Positions 7,050 to 14,425 of a DNA stretch of 16,644 nucleotides are shown piece after piece; within the stretch, counting starts at the first letter, position 1, and each line of letters starts with the position of its first letter. The notes under the pieces were generated by a model that did not search any database, was not told the DNA's origin, and was given only the letters and a program-made list of their open reading frames with translations. The stretch lies in contig CAIOUK010000112.1 of the NCBI GenBank assembly GCA_903861445.1, forward strand, positions 1-16,644, given 5' to 3'. Position numbers and translations under genes: made by a program. The DNA comes from an uncultured Verrucomicrobia subdivision 3 bacterium. GTDB taxonomy: Bacteria; Verrucomicrobiota; Verrucomicrobiia; Limisphaerales; UBA11358.

Positions 7050-7075
7050 CTGCGCTTCATTTTAATAAAACTTTT

Positions 7076-8314
7076 ATGGCACTGCTTAACGACAATTACC
7101 TCAAACTCAAGGCCGGTTATCTCTTTCCAGAAATCGGCCGCCGCGTGAAGGCGTTTTGCGACGCAAATCCCGAAGCCGCCAAACGCCTTATTCGTTGCGG
7201 CATCGGCGACGTGACCGAGCCGCTGCCTGCCGCCGTCGTCGCCGCGATGCACAAGGCCGTGGATGACATGGCGGTGCGCGAAAGTTTCAAGGGCTATGGC
7301 CCGGAGCAGGGCTACGAATGGTTGCGTCACGCCATCGCGGAAAATGATTTTCGCGCGAAAGGTTTGGACATTGCCGATGACGAAATTTTTGTCAGCGACG
7401 GCTCCAAATGTGATTGTGGTGCGATTCTCGACATTCTTGGCAGCAAAAATAAAATTGCCATCAGCGACCCGGTTTATCCCGTTTACGTGGACACGAACGT
7501 GATGGTCGGCCACACGGGCGAAGCCAACGAAGCCGGCGCTTACGCCAAGCTGGTTTATCTGCCGTGCAAGCCGAGCAATGGTTTTATTCCCGAGCCGCCG
7601 AAAAAGCATGTGGACGTGGTTTATCTCTGCTCGCCGAACAACCCGACCGGCGCGGCCGCCACGCGCGAACAGCTTGAGGCGTGGGTGAAATATGCACTGG
7701 AACACAAGTCAGTCATCTTGTTCGACGCCGCTTATGAGGCTTACATCACCGAGCCGGGCGTGCCGCATTCCATTTACGAAATTCCCGGCGCGCGTGAATG
7801 CGCCATTGAGTTCCGCAGCTTCTCGAAGAACGGCGGCTTCACCGGCACGCGCTGCGCGTTCACGGTCGTTCCCAAATCGCTCAACGCCTTCACCAAGACC
7901 GGCGAAGCGAAGCCGCTACATCCGCTGTGGAATCGCCGCATGACGACGAAGTTCAACGGCGTCAGCTACGTCGTCCAGCGCGCGGCGGAAGCGCTTTATT
8001 CGCCCGAAGGCAAAACGCAGGTCGCCGCGCTCATCAGCCATTACCTTGGCAACGCCGAAATCCTCCGCAAAGGCGCGAAGAAAGCCGGACTGAAAGTTTT
8101 TGGCGGCGTGAATGCGCCTTACATCTGGGTGCGCACGCCGAAAGGTGTTACGAGCTGGCAGGCGTTCGACAAAATTCTTGCGGATGCGAACGTCGTCATC
8201 ACGCCCGGCAGTGGTTTTGGCTCGAAGGGCGAAGGCTTTTTCCGCATCAGCGCGTTCAACAGCCGCGCCAACGCCGAGGAAGTTGCGCGCCGCTTGCAGG
8301 AATTGAAGTGGTAA
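7076..8314 (+). CDS. dapL: LL-diaminopimelate aminotransferase
   Basis: A 412-residue cytoplasmic PLP enzyme that converts tetrahydrodipicolinate to LL-diaminopimelate in one step, for lysine and peptidoglycan. The N-terminus NDNYLKLKAGYLFPEIGRR is specific for DapL, and length is as expected. Other supporting motifs are IGDVTEPLP (43-51), FKGYGPEQGYEWLR, SDGSKCDCG (107-115), CSPNNPTGA (185-193) and SFSKNGGFTGTR, in which Lys251 is the PLP lysine; Arg259 follows. The pathway is typical of plants, Chlamydiae, cyanobacteria and Verrucomicrobiota, which supports the suggested phylum. The ATG at 7076 has an A/T-rich leader and no Shine-Dalgarno sequence. Confidence 0.95.
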   Translation: MALLNDNYLKLKAGYLFPEIGRRVKAFCDANPEAAKRLIRCGIGDVTEPLPAAVVAAMHKAVDDMAVRESFKGYGPEQGYEWLRHAIAENDFRAKGLDIADDEIFVSDGSKCDCGAILDILGSKNKIAISDPVYPVYVDTNVMVGHTGEANEAGAYAKLVYLPCKPSNGFIPEPPKKHVDVVYLCSPNNPTGAAATREQLEAWVKYALEHKSVILFDAAYEAYITEPGVPHSIYEIPGARECAIEFRSFSKNGGFTGTRCAFTVVPKSLNAFTKTGEAKPLHPLWNRRMTTKFNGVSYVVQRAAEALYSPEGKTQVAALISHYLGNAEILRKGAKKAGLKVFGGVNAPYIWVRTPKGVTSWQAFDKILADANVVITPGSGFGSKGEGFFRISAFNSRANAEEVARRLQELKW

Positions 8315-8349
8315 ATCGTCTCATCGCTAACACCTCGGCGAGTCCTGTA

Positions 8350-8619
8350 TTAGTGTATTGACATCGCAACGAGTGTTCCGCCTATAAACCATGAAATTAG
8401 TGGAATGGCAATGAGGCTGAAGCGGCGTTCAAATAAAATCGCTGCTAGTAGCAGCGCGGATGTGGTTGTGTTAGCAACAATAGCTGCTTGTCCAAATTCG
8501 CCGGACATAAAACAAGGCATCTTTAGGGAATTCGCCATGAACCACGCGACGAATCCAAAAGATACAATTTGACAGGCGATGGCAACTCTCAATGTTGAGA
8601 ATTTCCTTTTGGCTTTCAT
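8350..8619 (-). CDS. Small membrane protein of unknown function
   Basis: An 89-residue hydrophobic protein with three likely transmembrane segments (about 10-29, 43-62 and 66-88) and a basic start MKAKRK. I recognise no family. It lies 36 bases downstream of the dihydrouridine synthase stop and converges on dapL. The 5' part of the gene is A/T rich (20 of 60 bases at 8581-8640 are G or C), unlike its neighbours, which hints at recent acquisition. A real gene is likely because the frame ends and begins neatly between its neighbours and the protein is coherent; function is open. Confidence 0.6.
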   Translation of the reverse strand: MKAKRKFSTLRVAIACQIVSFGFVAWFMANSLKMPCFMSGEFGQAAIVANTTTSALLLAAILFERRFSLIAIPLISWFIGGTLVAMSIH

Positions 8620-8655
8620 ATATTTCTAGTTGGTATTGATTACCTGTCGTAAATT

Positions 8656-9759
8656 TTACCACACTTCCACCGGGCCTTTGGGCACGGCGATGTGCGTGGG
8701 CGCGGCGGCATCCGGCTCGCGCATGAACGACGCCACCATCGGCGCGGGCTGGAAACGGACGTTCAGCTCACCGCTCGGATCAAGAAATTGCTGCCGCCAG
8801 CGCAGGTAATTTTCCAACACCACCTCAAACTGTGCTTTGGTGGCGACGTGCACGACCGCCTTGTTGAATTCGTGGCACGGGCCGAAACGCTTGGCATACC
8901 ACGGCGCGATCTTGCGAAACATCCGGCAGCCAAGTTCTTCGCCGAAGACTTCAATCATCAAATCCAGATGCCGGCACAGCACACGCACGCGTTCGGAGAA
9001 ACTTTCTTCAGGCAATAGCTCGCCGGTTTGCAGTAGGTGCAATGTCCGCTTGAAAATCCACGGGTCGTAAAACGCGCCGCGACCGATGCTCACGCCGGCA
9101 CAGCCGGTTTCGTCGAACATTTTTTTTGCCGATTGCGGCGTGACGATGTCGCCATTGCCGATGACGGGAATAGTTTTTACCGCTTCAACCACGCGTCGAA
9201 TGCCGGCGAGATTCACCATGCCACCAAAGCCTTGTTCCCGCGTGCGGCCATGCACAAAAATTGCCGCCACGCCGGCGTCTTCCAGCGCGCGGGCCAAATC
9301 CGGAGCGGTAATGTTCTGGTCGTCCCAGCCGAGCCGCATTTTCGCGGTGACGGGAATTTTCACGGCGTTGACCATGCCGCGAACGAGAGTGGCGGTTTTA
9401 TCGAGTTCGGTCATCATCGCAGAGCCGCCGCCGATTTTTACAACTTTCTTGACCGGGCAACCCATGTTGATGTCCACGGACACCGCGCCGTGCGCTTCGG
9501 CGACGAGCGCGGCATCGCGCATTTCCTCCGGCACGGAGCCGAACAATTGCACGGCCAGCGGGGAATCCGCTGACCGCGTCTCGATGAGTTTGAAAGCCTT
9601 TGCGCGTTTTTCAAGCAGCGAGCGGGCGTTGACGAGGTCGGTGGTGCAGAGTCCGACGCCGCCGATTTCGCGCACGACGAGCCGGAAGGGCAGGTTGGTG
9701 TAACCCGCCAGCGGCGAGAGAAACAGATTTGATTTCAGCGTGAGCGAACCGATTTTCAC
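8656..9759 (-). CDS. dusB: tRNA-dihydrouridine synthase
   Basis: A 367-residue flavoenzyme that reduces uridine to dihydrouridine in tRNA, using FMN and NADPH. The motifs follow the family order: SPLAGYTNLPFR near 15-26 (FMN-binding N-terminus), VQLFGSVPEEM, DINMGCPVKK with the catalytic Cys101, GGGSAMM, TAKMRLGWD, VHGRTREQGFGG, VIGNGDI and IGRGAFYDPWIF. The N-terminal style is closest to DusB, but the Dus subgroup is not certain from sequence alone. The start codon is GTG at 9759, four bases after the TAA of the upstream MFS gene. The C-terminus carries about 30 residues beyond the usual helical domain, ending in PKGPVEVW. Confidence 0.93.
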   Translation of the reverse strand: MKIGSLTLKSNLFLSPLAGYTNLPFRLVVREIGGVGLCTTDLVNARSLLEKRAKAFKLIETRSADSPLAVQLFGSVPEEMRDAALVAEAHGAVSVDINMGCPVKKVVKIGGGSAMMTELDKTATLVRGMVNAVKIPVTAKMRLGWDDQNITAPDLARALEDAGVAAIFVHGRTREQGFGGMVNLAGIRRVVEAVKTIPVIGNGDIVTPQSAKKMFDETGCAGVSIGRGAFYDPWIFKRTLHLLQTGELLPEESFSERVRVLCRHLDLMIEVFGEELGCRMFRKIAPWYAKRFGPCHEFNKAVVHVATKAQFEVVLENYLRWRQQFLDPSGELNVRFQPAPMVASFMREPDAAAPTHIAVPKGPVEVW

Positions 9760-9763
9760 AAAT

Positions 9764-11032
9764 TTAATTTTTAATGTTCCCGCGCTTCAAAGTCTGGCGT
9801 TCGTTGTAGGCCAAGAGAAAATAGCCCAGCACCGCCGCGACGGTCAGCGCGAGTCCGTTCCAAAACAGCGGCCAGCGCGTATGGCCGGCTCGGGTGCAGG
9901 CGTCAAACCAGCCACCGCTGCCGAGGTAGCCGATGAGGTTGCCCACGCCGCCGCACATCAGCGTCAGCAAAGCCTGCGCCCGCGAGCGCCAGGCCGGGTC
10001 AATTTGCTGGTCGAGGAAAATCTGCGCCGTGATGAACACCAGCACGAACGACGCGCCGTGCAGGGCAATGCCGAACAGCAGAAAATTCGGCGTGTCCACC
10101 GCACTCAAGGCGAACCGCACCACGCCAAACGCCAGCCCGCAGGCAAAAACCCATTTCAACCGCCATTTGGCCAGTAGCCACGCGAGGCCGAACATCGCGA
10201 CAATTTCGGTGATTTGCCCGAGGCTCATCCACGCGCTCGTGTGCGTGAAGCCGAGGTCGTGCAGATGCGTCGGTGCATACGGATAAAACGCGCATAACGG
10301 AATGCTGAACAGCGTCGTGGTGATGAAGACGACGCGCGTGTTGCGATTTTTCAGGAGCGTCAGGGCGTCCAGGCCGAAGCGTTCCCGCCACGAAAGTTTT
10401 TCCGCCGCCGCCGGGACTTTGAGTTTGGGCAGATAAAACGTGAACACCGCCACCATCAGCCAGAACGTTGCGCCGAGATAGCCGGCCAGCGCCGAACGAT
10501 CCAGACTCAATGCGCTGATGAGTATCGCACCCGCCATCCAACCCAGCGTCGCCAGTGCCCGGATCGGGCCGAATTCCTTTTTGGCATCCTCCAACCGCGC
10601 CAGCACCAGTGCGGTGGAAATGCCGAACATCGGCACATAGACGAGATAAAATATCTGGATGATTCCGAGGATGAGCCACGCGTTCCAGTGCAGACGCAAG
10701 GCCGTGCTGACGACGGTCATGACCACGGCGGAGGCCACGGCCAGTCCGCGCAAAACCACTGCCGGCGGCGTGTGTCGGTCGGCCATGGCTCCAAATATCA
10801 AGGGCGAAATAAAGGCGGCCAGCGCCGAGGCGGCGTAAGCAAACGGCTTGATGGCGTGCAGTCCGTGCGCATCCAGAATCGTCCCCAGCGGCACGAACCA
10901 GATGGCCATCGCCGCCGCCTGGATGAAAAATAAAATCATCAGCTCGGCGTATTCGGCTTTGCGCAACGTCGTCAACACAAGACGCCCAGCATAGCGCAGT
11001 TCGGAAAAAATAAAAGCCGGAGTGCGGCTCAA
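9764..11032 (-). CDS. MFS transporter, nucleoside:H+ symporter-like
   Basis: A polytopic protein of up to 422 residues with about 12 transmembrane segments. MFS features include GAMADRH between segments 2 and 3 and FGPIRALATLGWMAG in the segment 4-5 region; the latter resembles the F-x-x-IR-x-x-GT-x-GW motif of NupG/XapB-type nucleoside symporters. The substrate is therefore tentatively a nucleoside. The start is uncertain. The frame opens after a TGA with only TTG at 11032 as first start; GTG at 10978 is also plausible and gives a more typical short N-terminus before the first helix. If GTG is used, the hairpins at 11015-11060 are in the leader. It forms an operon with the Dus gene, four bases downstream. 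Confidence 0.82.
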   Translation of the reverse strand: MSRTPAFIFSELRYAGRLVLTTLRKAEYAELMILFFIQAAAMAIWFVPLGTILDAHGLHAIKPFAYAASALAAFISPLIFGAMADRHTPPAVVLRGLAVASAVVMTVVSTALRLHWNAWLILGIIQIFYLVYVPMFGISTALVLARLEDAKKEFGPIRALATLGWMAGAILISALSLDRSALAGYLGATFWLMVAVFTFYLPKLKVPAAAEKLSWRERFGLDALTLLKNRNTRVVFITTTLFSIPLCAFYPYAPTHLHDLGFTHTSAWMSLGQITEIVAMFGLAWLLAKWRLKWVFACGLAFGVVRFALSAVDTPNFLLFGIALHGASFVLVFITAQIFLDQQIDPAWRSRAQALLTLMCGGVGNLIGYLGSGGWFDACTRAGHTRWPLFWNGLALTVAAVLGYFLLAYNERQTLKRGNIKN

Positions 11033-11060
11033 AGCCGGAAACGGCTGGTTTCAAGAAACC
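11005..11060 (-). promoter_or_regulatory. Tandem hairpins with T-rich run at the 5' end of the MFS gene
   Basis: Read on the minus strand, three hairpins follow each other. The first is GGTTTC-TT-GAAACC (11060-11047). The second is AGCCG-TTTC-CGGCT (11046-11033). The third is AGCCG-CACTC-CGGCT (11029-11015), followed at once by TTTATTTTTT. The last has the form of an intrinsic terminator. The 3' arm of the second and the 5' arm of the third are also complementary (CGGCT-TTG-AGCCG), which would remove the terminator. This is the arrangement of an attenuator, but stems are only five base pairs and the region may be coding if TTG 11032 is the start. Confidence 0.35.
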
Positions 11061-11159
11061 GCCAGGCGCATGGGAAAGATAAGGGTTGTAACCAGCCACG
11101 AATAGTTCATCGTCGCAATAGCTGTAAAAGAATTTCCCCCGATCAACCTATATTTCATC

Positions 11160-11360
11160 ATGAACAAACCTCTTTCTTTGGCGTTGCTGGCGACGGGCAT
11201 TGTGCTGGTTATCTTCGGCGTGAATGCGAGCCACGCCTTCAATTCAGAAGTCTCGCGCGCCTTCACCGGAGCGCCCACGGACAAGGCCATCTGGCTGTTG
11301 ATTGGCGGCATTGTCGCTGTCATTCTTGGTTTGTTCGGACTGATGCGCTCAGCCAAATAA
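11160..11360 (+). CDS. Small membrane protein, DUF3185-like
   Basis: A 66-residue protein with two transmembrane segments (about 6-24 and 44-62). The sequence IFGVNASHAFNSEVSRAFTGAPTDKAIWLLIGGIVAVILGLFGL matches my memory of DUF3185 proteins, which share a G-x-NAS-x-S-F-S-S-x-x-SR-x-FTG-x-PTDK-x-IW core. Function is unknown. A TATATT at 11149-11154 lies five bases before the ATG and could be a -10 box, but no -35 partner is clear. No Shine-Dalgarno sequence. The next small membrane protein follows after 10 bases. Confidence 0.8.
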   Translation: MNKPLSLALLATGIVLVIFGVNASHAFNSEVSRAFTGAPTDKAIWLLIGGIVAVILGLFGLMRSAK

Positions 11361-11370
11361 AAATCACCCC

Positions 11371-11526
11371 ATGCTATATTACACCTTGGTTTTTCTGTTG
11401 GTGGCGATTGTCGCGGGCGCGCTCGGCTTTGGTGGGATTGCCGGTCTGGCTGGCACGATGGCCAAAATCCTGTTCGTTGTTTTTCTGGTGCTTTTCGTCT
11501 TGTCGCTGTTGAAACGCCGGAAATAA
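11371..11526 (+). CDS. Very small membrane protein, DUF1328 (YtjA-like)
   Basis: A 51-residue protein with two hydrophobic helices (about 4-20 and 31-46) and a basic end (KRRK). The pattern FLLVAIVAGALGFGGIAG, then AKILFVVFLVLFVLSL, is that of the DUF1328/YtjA family, widespread tiny inner-membrane proteins of unknown role, often linked to stress. The gene starts 10 bases after the DUF3185-like stop, so the two probably form one transcript. It ends 19 bases before the convergent helicase stop. Confidence 0.8.
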   Translation: MLYYTLVFLLVAIVAGALGFGGIAGLAGTMAKILFVVFLVLFVLSLLKRRK

Positions 11527-11545
11527 ATTTCCCCGGTTTGTCGGC

Positions 11546-13564
11546 TCAGGAAACCGCCGAGCGCATGGCGGCGAAAAGATTTTTGCCTGAATCCTGCGCC
11601 ACGGGCGTCTTGGTTTTTGAATCCGAATGTTCGACAAGATCTTCCGGCAATTCCTTCAAAAACGGCGAGGGATGGCAGGGCAGCAACTGGCCGTATTTCT
11701 TGCGGCCGCCGCAATGGCTGATGGTCAGCGTCTGCATGGCGCGCGTCACGGCGACGTAAAACAGCCGACGCTCCTCGTCCATTGTGCCTTCAACTTTCGA
11801 GCGCGTGTGCGGCAGCAGCCCGTCCTCCAGGCCGACGACGAAGACGTGCGGAAACTCTAGCCCCTTGCACGAGTGCATGGTGATGAGCGTCACAGCGTCG
11901 CCGGTGTTTTCCTTTTCCTCCTCGCGGTCGCTGTCGAGCGTGATATTTTCCAGAAAATTATCCAGCCGTTCCGTTGGCGCATTTCCTGCGCCATCCATCG
12001 TCGCCATCAATTCCTTCAGATTGCGGACGCGGCTTTCAGAGTTCTCGGGATTCTTTTCCAGCCGGCGCAATTCGGCAAAATAGCCGGTTTCATTCAGAAA
12101 GTTTTCCGCCCACGTCTGCAACCGGAATTCATTCGCGGTCGTCTGCAACTCGCTTTGCACGCGCTCGACGAATTCCACAAACGCTTCGATACTCTTGCGG
12201 GTGTTCGCTTGGAACGTTGTCGTCACCAGCGGGTTTTTCATCGCGGCAAAGACGGAGCCTTTGCGGTCGTGACTCGCGCCCAGCAGCCGCTCCATCGTCA
12301 CGTCGCTCAAGCCGCGCGCTGGCACGTTGGCGATGCGCAGCAGGCTGATGTCGTCATGCGGATTCAAAAACATTTTCAGAAAGGCGATGAAATCCTTGAT
12401 TTCGCGCCGGTCGAAAAAACTTTGCCCGCCGATGAGGTGGTAGCGGACGTTCGCCGCGCGCAATGCGGTTTCCAGAGGGCGCGACTGCTGGTTGGTGCGG
12501 AATAAAATCGCGCAATCTTTCCACGGAATCCGGTAGGCGAGCCGTTTAAACTCGATCTGCGCCACGACTTCGCGCGCCTCGTCCTCGTCGTTGCCGTAAG
12601 TGTTCAGCAGAATCTTTGCGCCCGCGCCCTTGCTGGACCAGAGCGATTTGCCGCGCCGCTGGACGTTGTTTTTGATGATGGCATTGGCGGCATTGAGAAT
12701 GGTCGTGGTGCTGCGATAATTCTGCTCCAGCTTGACGATTTTGACTTCGGGGAAATGTTTTTCCAGGTTGAGCAGATTAGCCACCTCCGCGCCGCGCCAG
12801 CCGTAGATGCTTTGGTCGTCATCGCCGACCACGCAGAAATTCCGATGCTCCTTCGTCAGCGCATGAACCAGCTCAAATTGCGACGCGTTCGTGTCCTGAT
12901 ATTCGTCCACCATGACGAATTTGTATTTGTCGCGGCAGGCCTGCAGCGCATCGGGATGCTCGCGAAACAGCCGCAGCGTGAGCAAAATCAAATCGTCGAA
13001 ATCCACGGCATTGCAGGCGTGCAGCGCAGACTCGTAACGCTTGGCGACGTGCTCCGCCAGCGCGCGCACGCTCGGATCGCCAAAGACTCGGTTGCTGCTT
13101 TCGCCGCCGTTCTTGAACTTGCTCAACATCGCCAGCACCGCGCCGGGATCGGTCTTCTCGCCCTTGGCGGAAATGGCGGAGAGAATCTTCTTCACCACCG
13201 CGAGCTGTTCTGACTCGTCGTAGATGACGAAATTCTTTTTGTAACCGAGCTTGTCGATGTGCTGCCGCAAAATGCGGACGCAGAGCGAATGGAAGGTGCA
13301 GATGGTCGGGCGGTTCGCTTTGTCTTCGGTCTTGCGCTTGGGCAGCAGCTTGTTCACGCGTTCCTGCATTTCGCGCGCTGCCTTGTTCGTGAACGTCACG
13401 CCGAGGATATTGCCGGGTGCGATGCCGCGCTCGACCATGTGCGCGATGCGGAAGGTGATGACACGCGTCTTGCCTGTGCCCGCGCCCGCGAGAATCAACA
13501 CCGGGCCGCGAATGGTCTCGGCGGCCTGGCGTTGCTGCGGATTGAGCGTGGACAAATTTAACAT
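11546..13564 (-). CDS. ATP-dependent 3'-5' DNA helicase, Rep/UvrD/PcrA family
   Basis: A 672-residue superfamily 1A helicase that unwinds DNA 3' to 5' in repair or replication restart. The motifs appear in order: LNPQQRQA (Q motif, 7-14), AGAGTGKT (Walker A, 26-33), TFTNKAAREM (Ia), VDEYQDTN (II), VVGDDDQSIYGWRGA (III), LEQNYRST (IV), TMHSCKGLEF (V) and RRLFYVAVTRA (VI). The length matches E. coli Rep (673 residues), and there is no long PcrA/UvrD-type C-terminal Tudor extension. The C-terminus PFLKELPEDLVE is as in Rep. Exact choice between Rep and UvrD is not settled. It lies 78 bases after the HIT gene and has its own possible promoter. Confidence 0.95.
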   Translation of the reverse strand: MLNLSTLNPQQRQAAETIRGPVLILAGAGTGKTRVITFRIAHMVERGIAPGNILGVTFTNKAAREMQERVNKLLPKRKTEDKANRPTICTFHSLCVRILRQHIDKLGYKKNFVIYDESEQLAVVKKILSAISAKGEKTDPGAVLAMLSKFKNGGESSNRVFGDPSVRALAEHVAKRYESALHACNAVDFDDLILLTLRLFREHPDALQACRDKYKFVMVDEYQDTNASQFELVHALTKEHRNFCVVGDDDQSIYGWRGAEVANLLNLEKHFPEVKIVKLEQNYRSTTTILNAANAIIKNNVQRRGKSLWSSKGAGAKILLNTYGNDEDEAREVVAQIEFKRLAYRIPWKDCAILFRTNQQSRPLETALRAANVRYHLIGGQSFFDRREIKDFIAFLKMFLNPHDDISLLRIANVPARGLSDVTMERLLGASHDRKGSVFAAMKNPLVTTTFQANTRKSIEAFVEFVERVQSELQTTANEFRLQTWAENFLNETGYFAELRRLEKNPENSESRVRNLKELMATMDGAGNAPTERLDNFLENITLDSDREEEKENTGDAVTLITMHSCKGLEFPHVFVVGLEDGLLPHTRSKVEGTMDEERRLFYVAVTRAMQTLTISHCGGRKKYGQLLPCHPSPFLKELPEDLVEHSDSKTKTPVAQDSGKNLFAAMRSAVS

Positions 13565-13573
13565 CGGGCGCGG

Positions 13574-13601
13574 ATTTTAGTTTGCGGCGGAGCGAACGCA
13601 A
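13574..13601 (-). promoter_or_regulatory. Possible promoter of the helicase gene
   Basis: On the minus strand TTGCGT (13601-13596), a 16-base spacer and TAAAAT (13579-13574) precede the helicase ATG by nine bases. Transcription would start within a few bases of the start codon. The -35 match is weak, the -10 match good. Confidence 0.35.
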
Positions 13602-13642
13602 GCGCGCAACGGGAAATTATTTCTCTCCGCCGGTGATAGGAA

Positions 13643-14128
13643 TTATTTCGCCAGTTCCGCCCGCAGTTTTGCGGCCACGTCCAGCAACGCTTCGGGCACA
13701 ACGCTGGTCTGCGCGAGGACCGGCATGAAATTCGTATCGCCGTTCCAGCGCGGCACGACGTGGATGTGCAGATGCTCCACGATGCCCGCACCGGCGACTT
13801 TGCCGAGATTGATGCCCACGTTGAAACCGTCCGGCTTCATCACCGTCTTGAGCGCAGTGAGGCAGCGTCGGGCGAGCTTCCACAAATCCGCCAGTTCGTC
13901 ATCCGTCAAGCCGTGCATGTCCGCGACTTCCTTGTAGGGCACCACCATCAGATGTCCGCCGTTGTAGGGATAGCGGTTGAGCAGGGCGTAGCAGGTGCGG
14001 TCGCGGGCGATCACGAGGTTGGCCACGTCGTCGCTGGACTGGGCGATGCTCGTGAACAGGCTCGCGTCGAGCTTCGGTTTCGGGGCGAGAATGTATTCGA
14101 TGCGCCACGGCGCGTGGAGTGAGTCCAT
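13643..14128 (-). CDS. HIT-family nucleotide hydrolase/phosphorylase
   Basis: A 161-residue protein with the histidine triad HLHIHVVPRW (His119, His121 and His123, followed by PRW) and the lead-in LNRYPYNGGHLMVVPY at 50-64. The LHAPWRIEYI start is typical of the AP4A-phosphorylase-like branch (Rv2613c type), which cleaves dinucleoside polyphosphates or similar nucleotides. In that branch the N-terminal region usually has a zinc-binding C-x2-C (CIFC or CPFC); here the aligned residues read SLFT (24-26 region), so this zinc site seems lost. The start coincides with the likely promoter at 14135-14163, so the gene may be expressed apart from lpxB. Substrate is not determined. Confidence 0.9.
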   Translation of the reverse strand: MDSLHAPWRIEYILAPKPKLDASLFTSIAQSSDDVANLVIARDRTCYALLNRYPYNGGHLMVVPYKEVADMHGLTDDELADLWKLARRCLTALKTVMKPDGFNVGINLGKVAGAGIVEHLHIHVVPRWNGDTNFMPVLAQTSVVPEALLDVAAKLRAELAK

Positions 14129-14134
14129 GGATTC

Positions 14135-14163
14135 AGTGTAGGAGTCGAGGTAAAGAGACTCAA
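14135..14163 (-). promoter_or_regulatory. Likely sigma-70 promoter of the HIT gene
   Basis: On the minus strand TTGAGT (14163-14158), a 17-base spacer and TACACT (14140-14135) match four of six positions in each box. The -10 box ends six bases before the ATG at 14128, so the transcript would begin at or next to the start codon. Confidence 0.4.
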
Positions 14164-14170
14164 ATTGAAT

Positions 14171-14425
14171 TTACGGACGCCGTCGGAACAAATATTTAGC
14201 AAAGTCAATCAGCCCGGAGAATTTATAGTTTGGATCTACATATTTCTCGATGACATAGAACGCGAAGTAGTAAAACCGGCAAAAGCTCCAGAGGGCCATC
14301 GCTAATAACACGCCCCTCTGCCACTTTGGATCGTCCAGAAGCAATAAAACGACGCAGACAATGCCGATGATTAGAAACAGAATCCCTTTGAGCTTAATCC
14401 AAAATGGATTGGACAGGTCTTTCAT
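14171..14425 (-). CDS. Small membrane protein of unknown function
   Basis: An 84-residue protein with two likely transmembrane segments (about 12-30 and 36-57) and a basic C-terminus (LFRRRP). I recognise no family. Its ATG overlaps the lpxB stop as ATGA, which strongly supports translation and coupling to lpxB. Base composition is clearly A/T richer than lpxB (22 of 60 bases at 14221-14280 are G or C). A role in the envelope or with lipid A is only suggested by position. Confidence 0.7.
   Translation of the reverse strand: MKDLSNPFWIKLKGILFLIIGIVCVVLLLLDDPKWQRGVLLAMALWSFCRFYYFAFYVIEKYVDPNYKFSGLIDFAKYLFRRRP

Noticed and set aside
6999..7075. GCCGGC-centred palindrome after the zinc-ribbon gene considered as a terminator
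   Set aside because: The palindrome leaves no loop and there is no T-run after it.
9999..11099. 366-codon minus-strand frame overlapping the MFS gene
   Set aside because: It is the +1/+2 shadow of the MFS transporter; the peptide is low-complexity and not membrane-like, while the MFS frame has clear motifs.
11534..11556. Inverted repeat CGGTTT/AAACCG between the convergent DUF1328 and helicase genes, a possible terminator
   Set aside because: The stem is only six base pairs with an 11-base loop, it overlaps the helicase stop region, and there is no clear T-run on either side.
11873..12505. 210-codon + strand frame opposite the helicase
   Set aside because: It runs antisense to conserved helicase motifs and shows no recognisable protein features.
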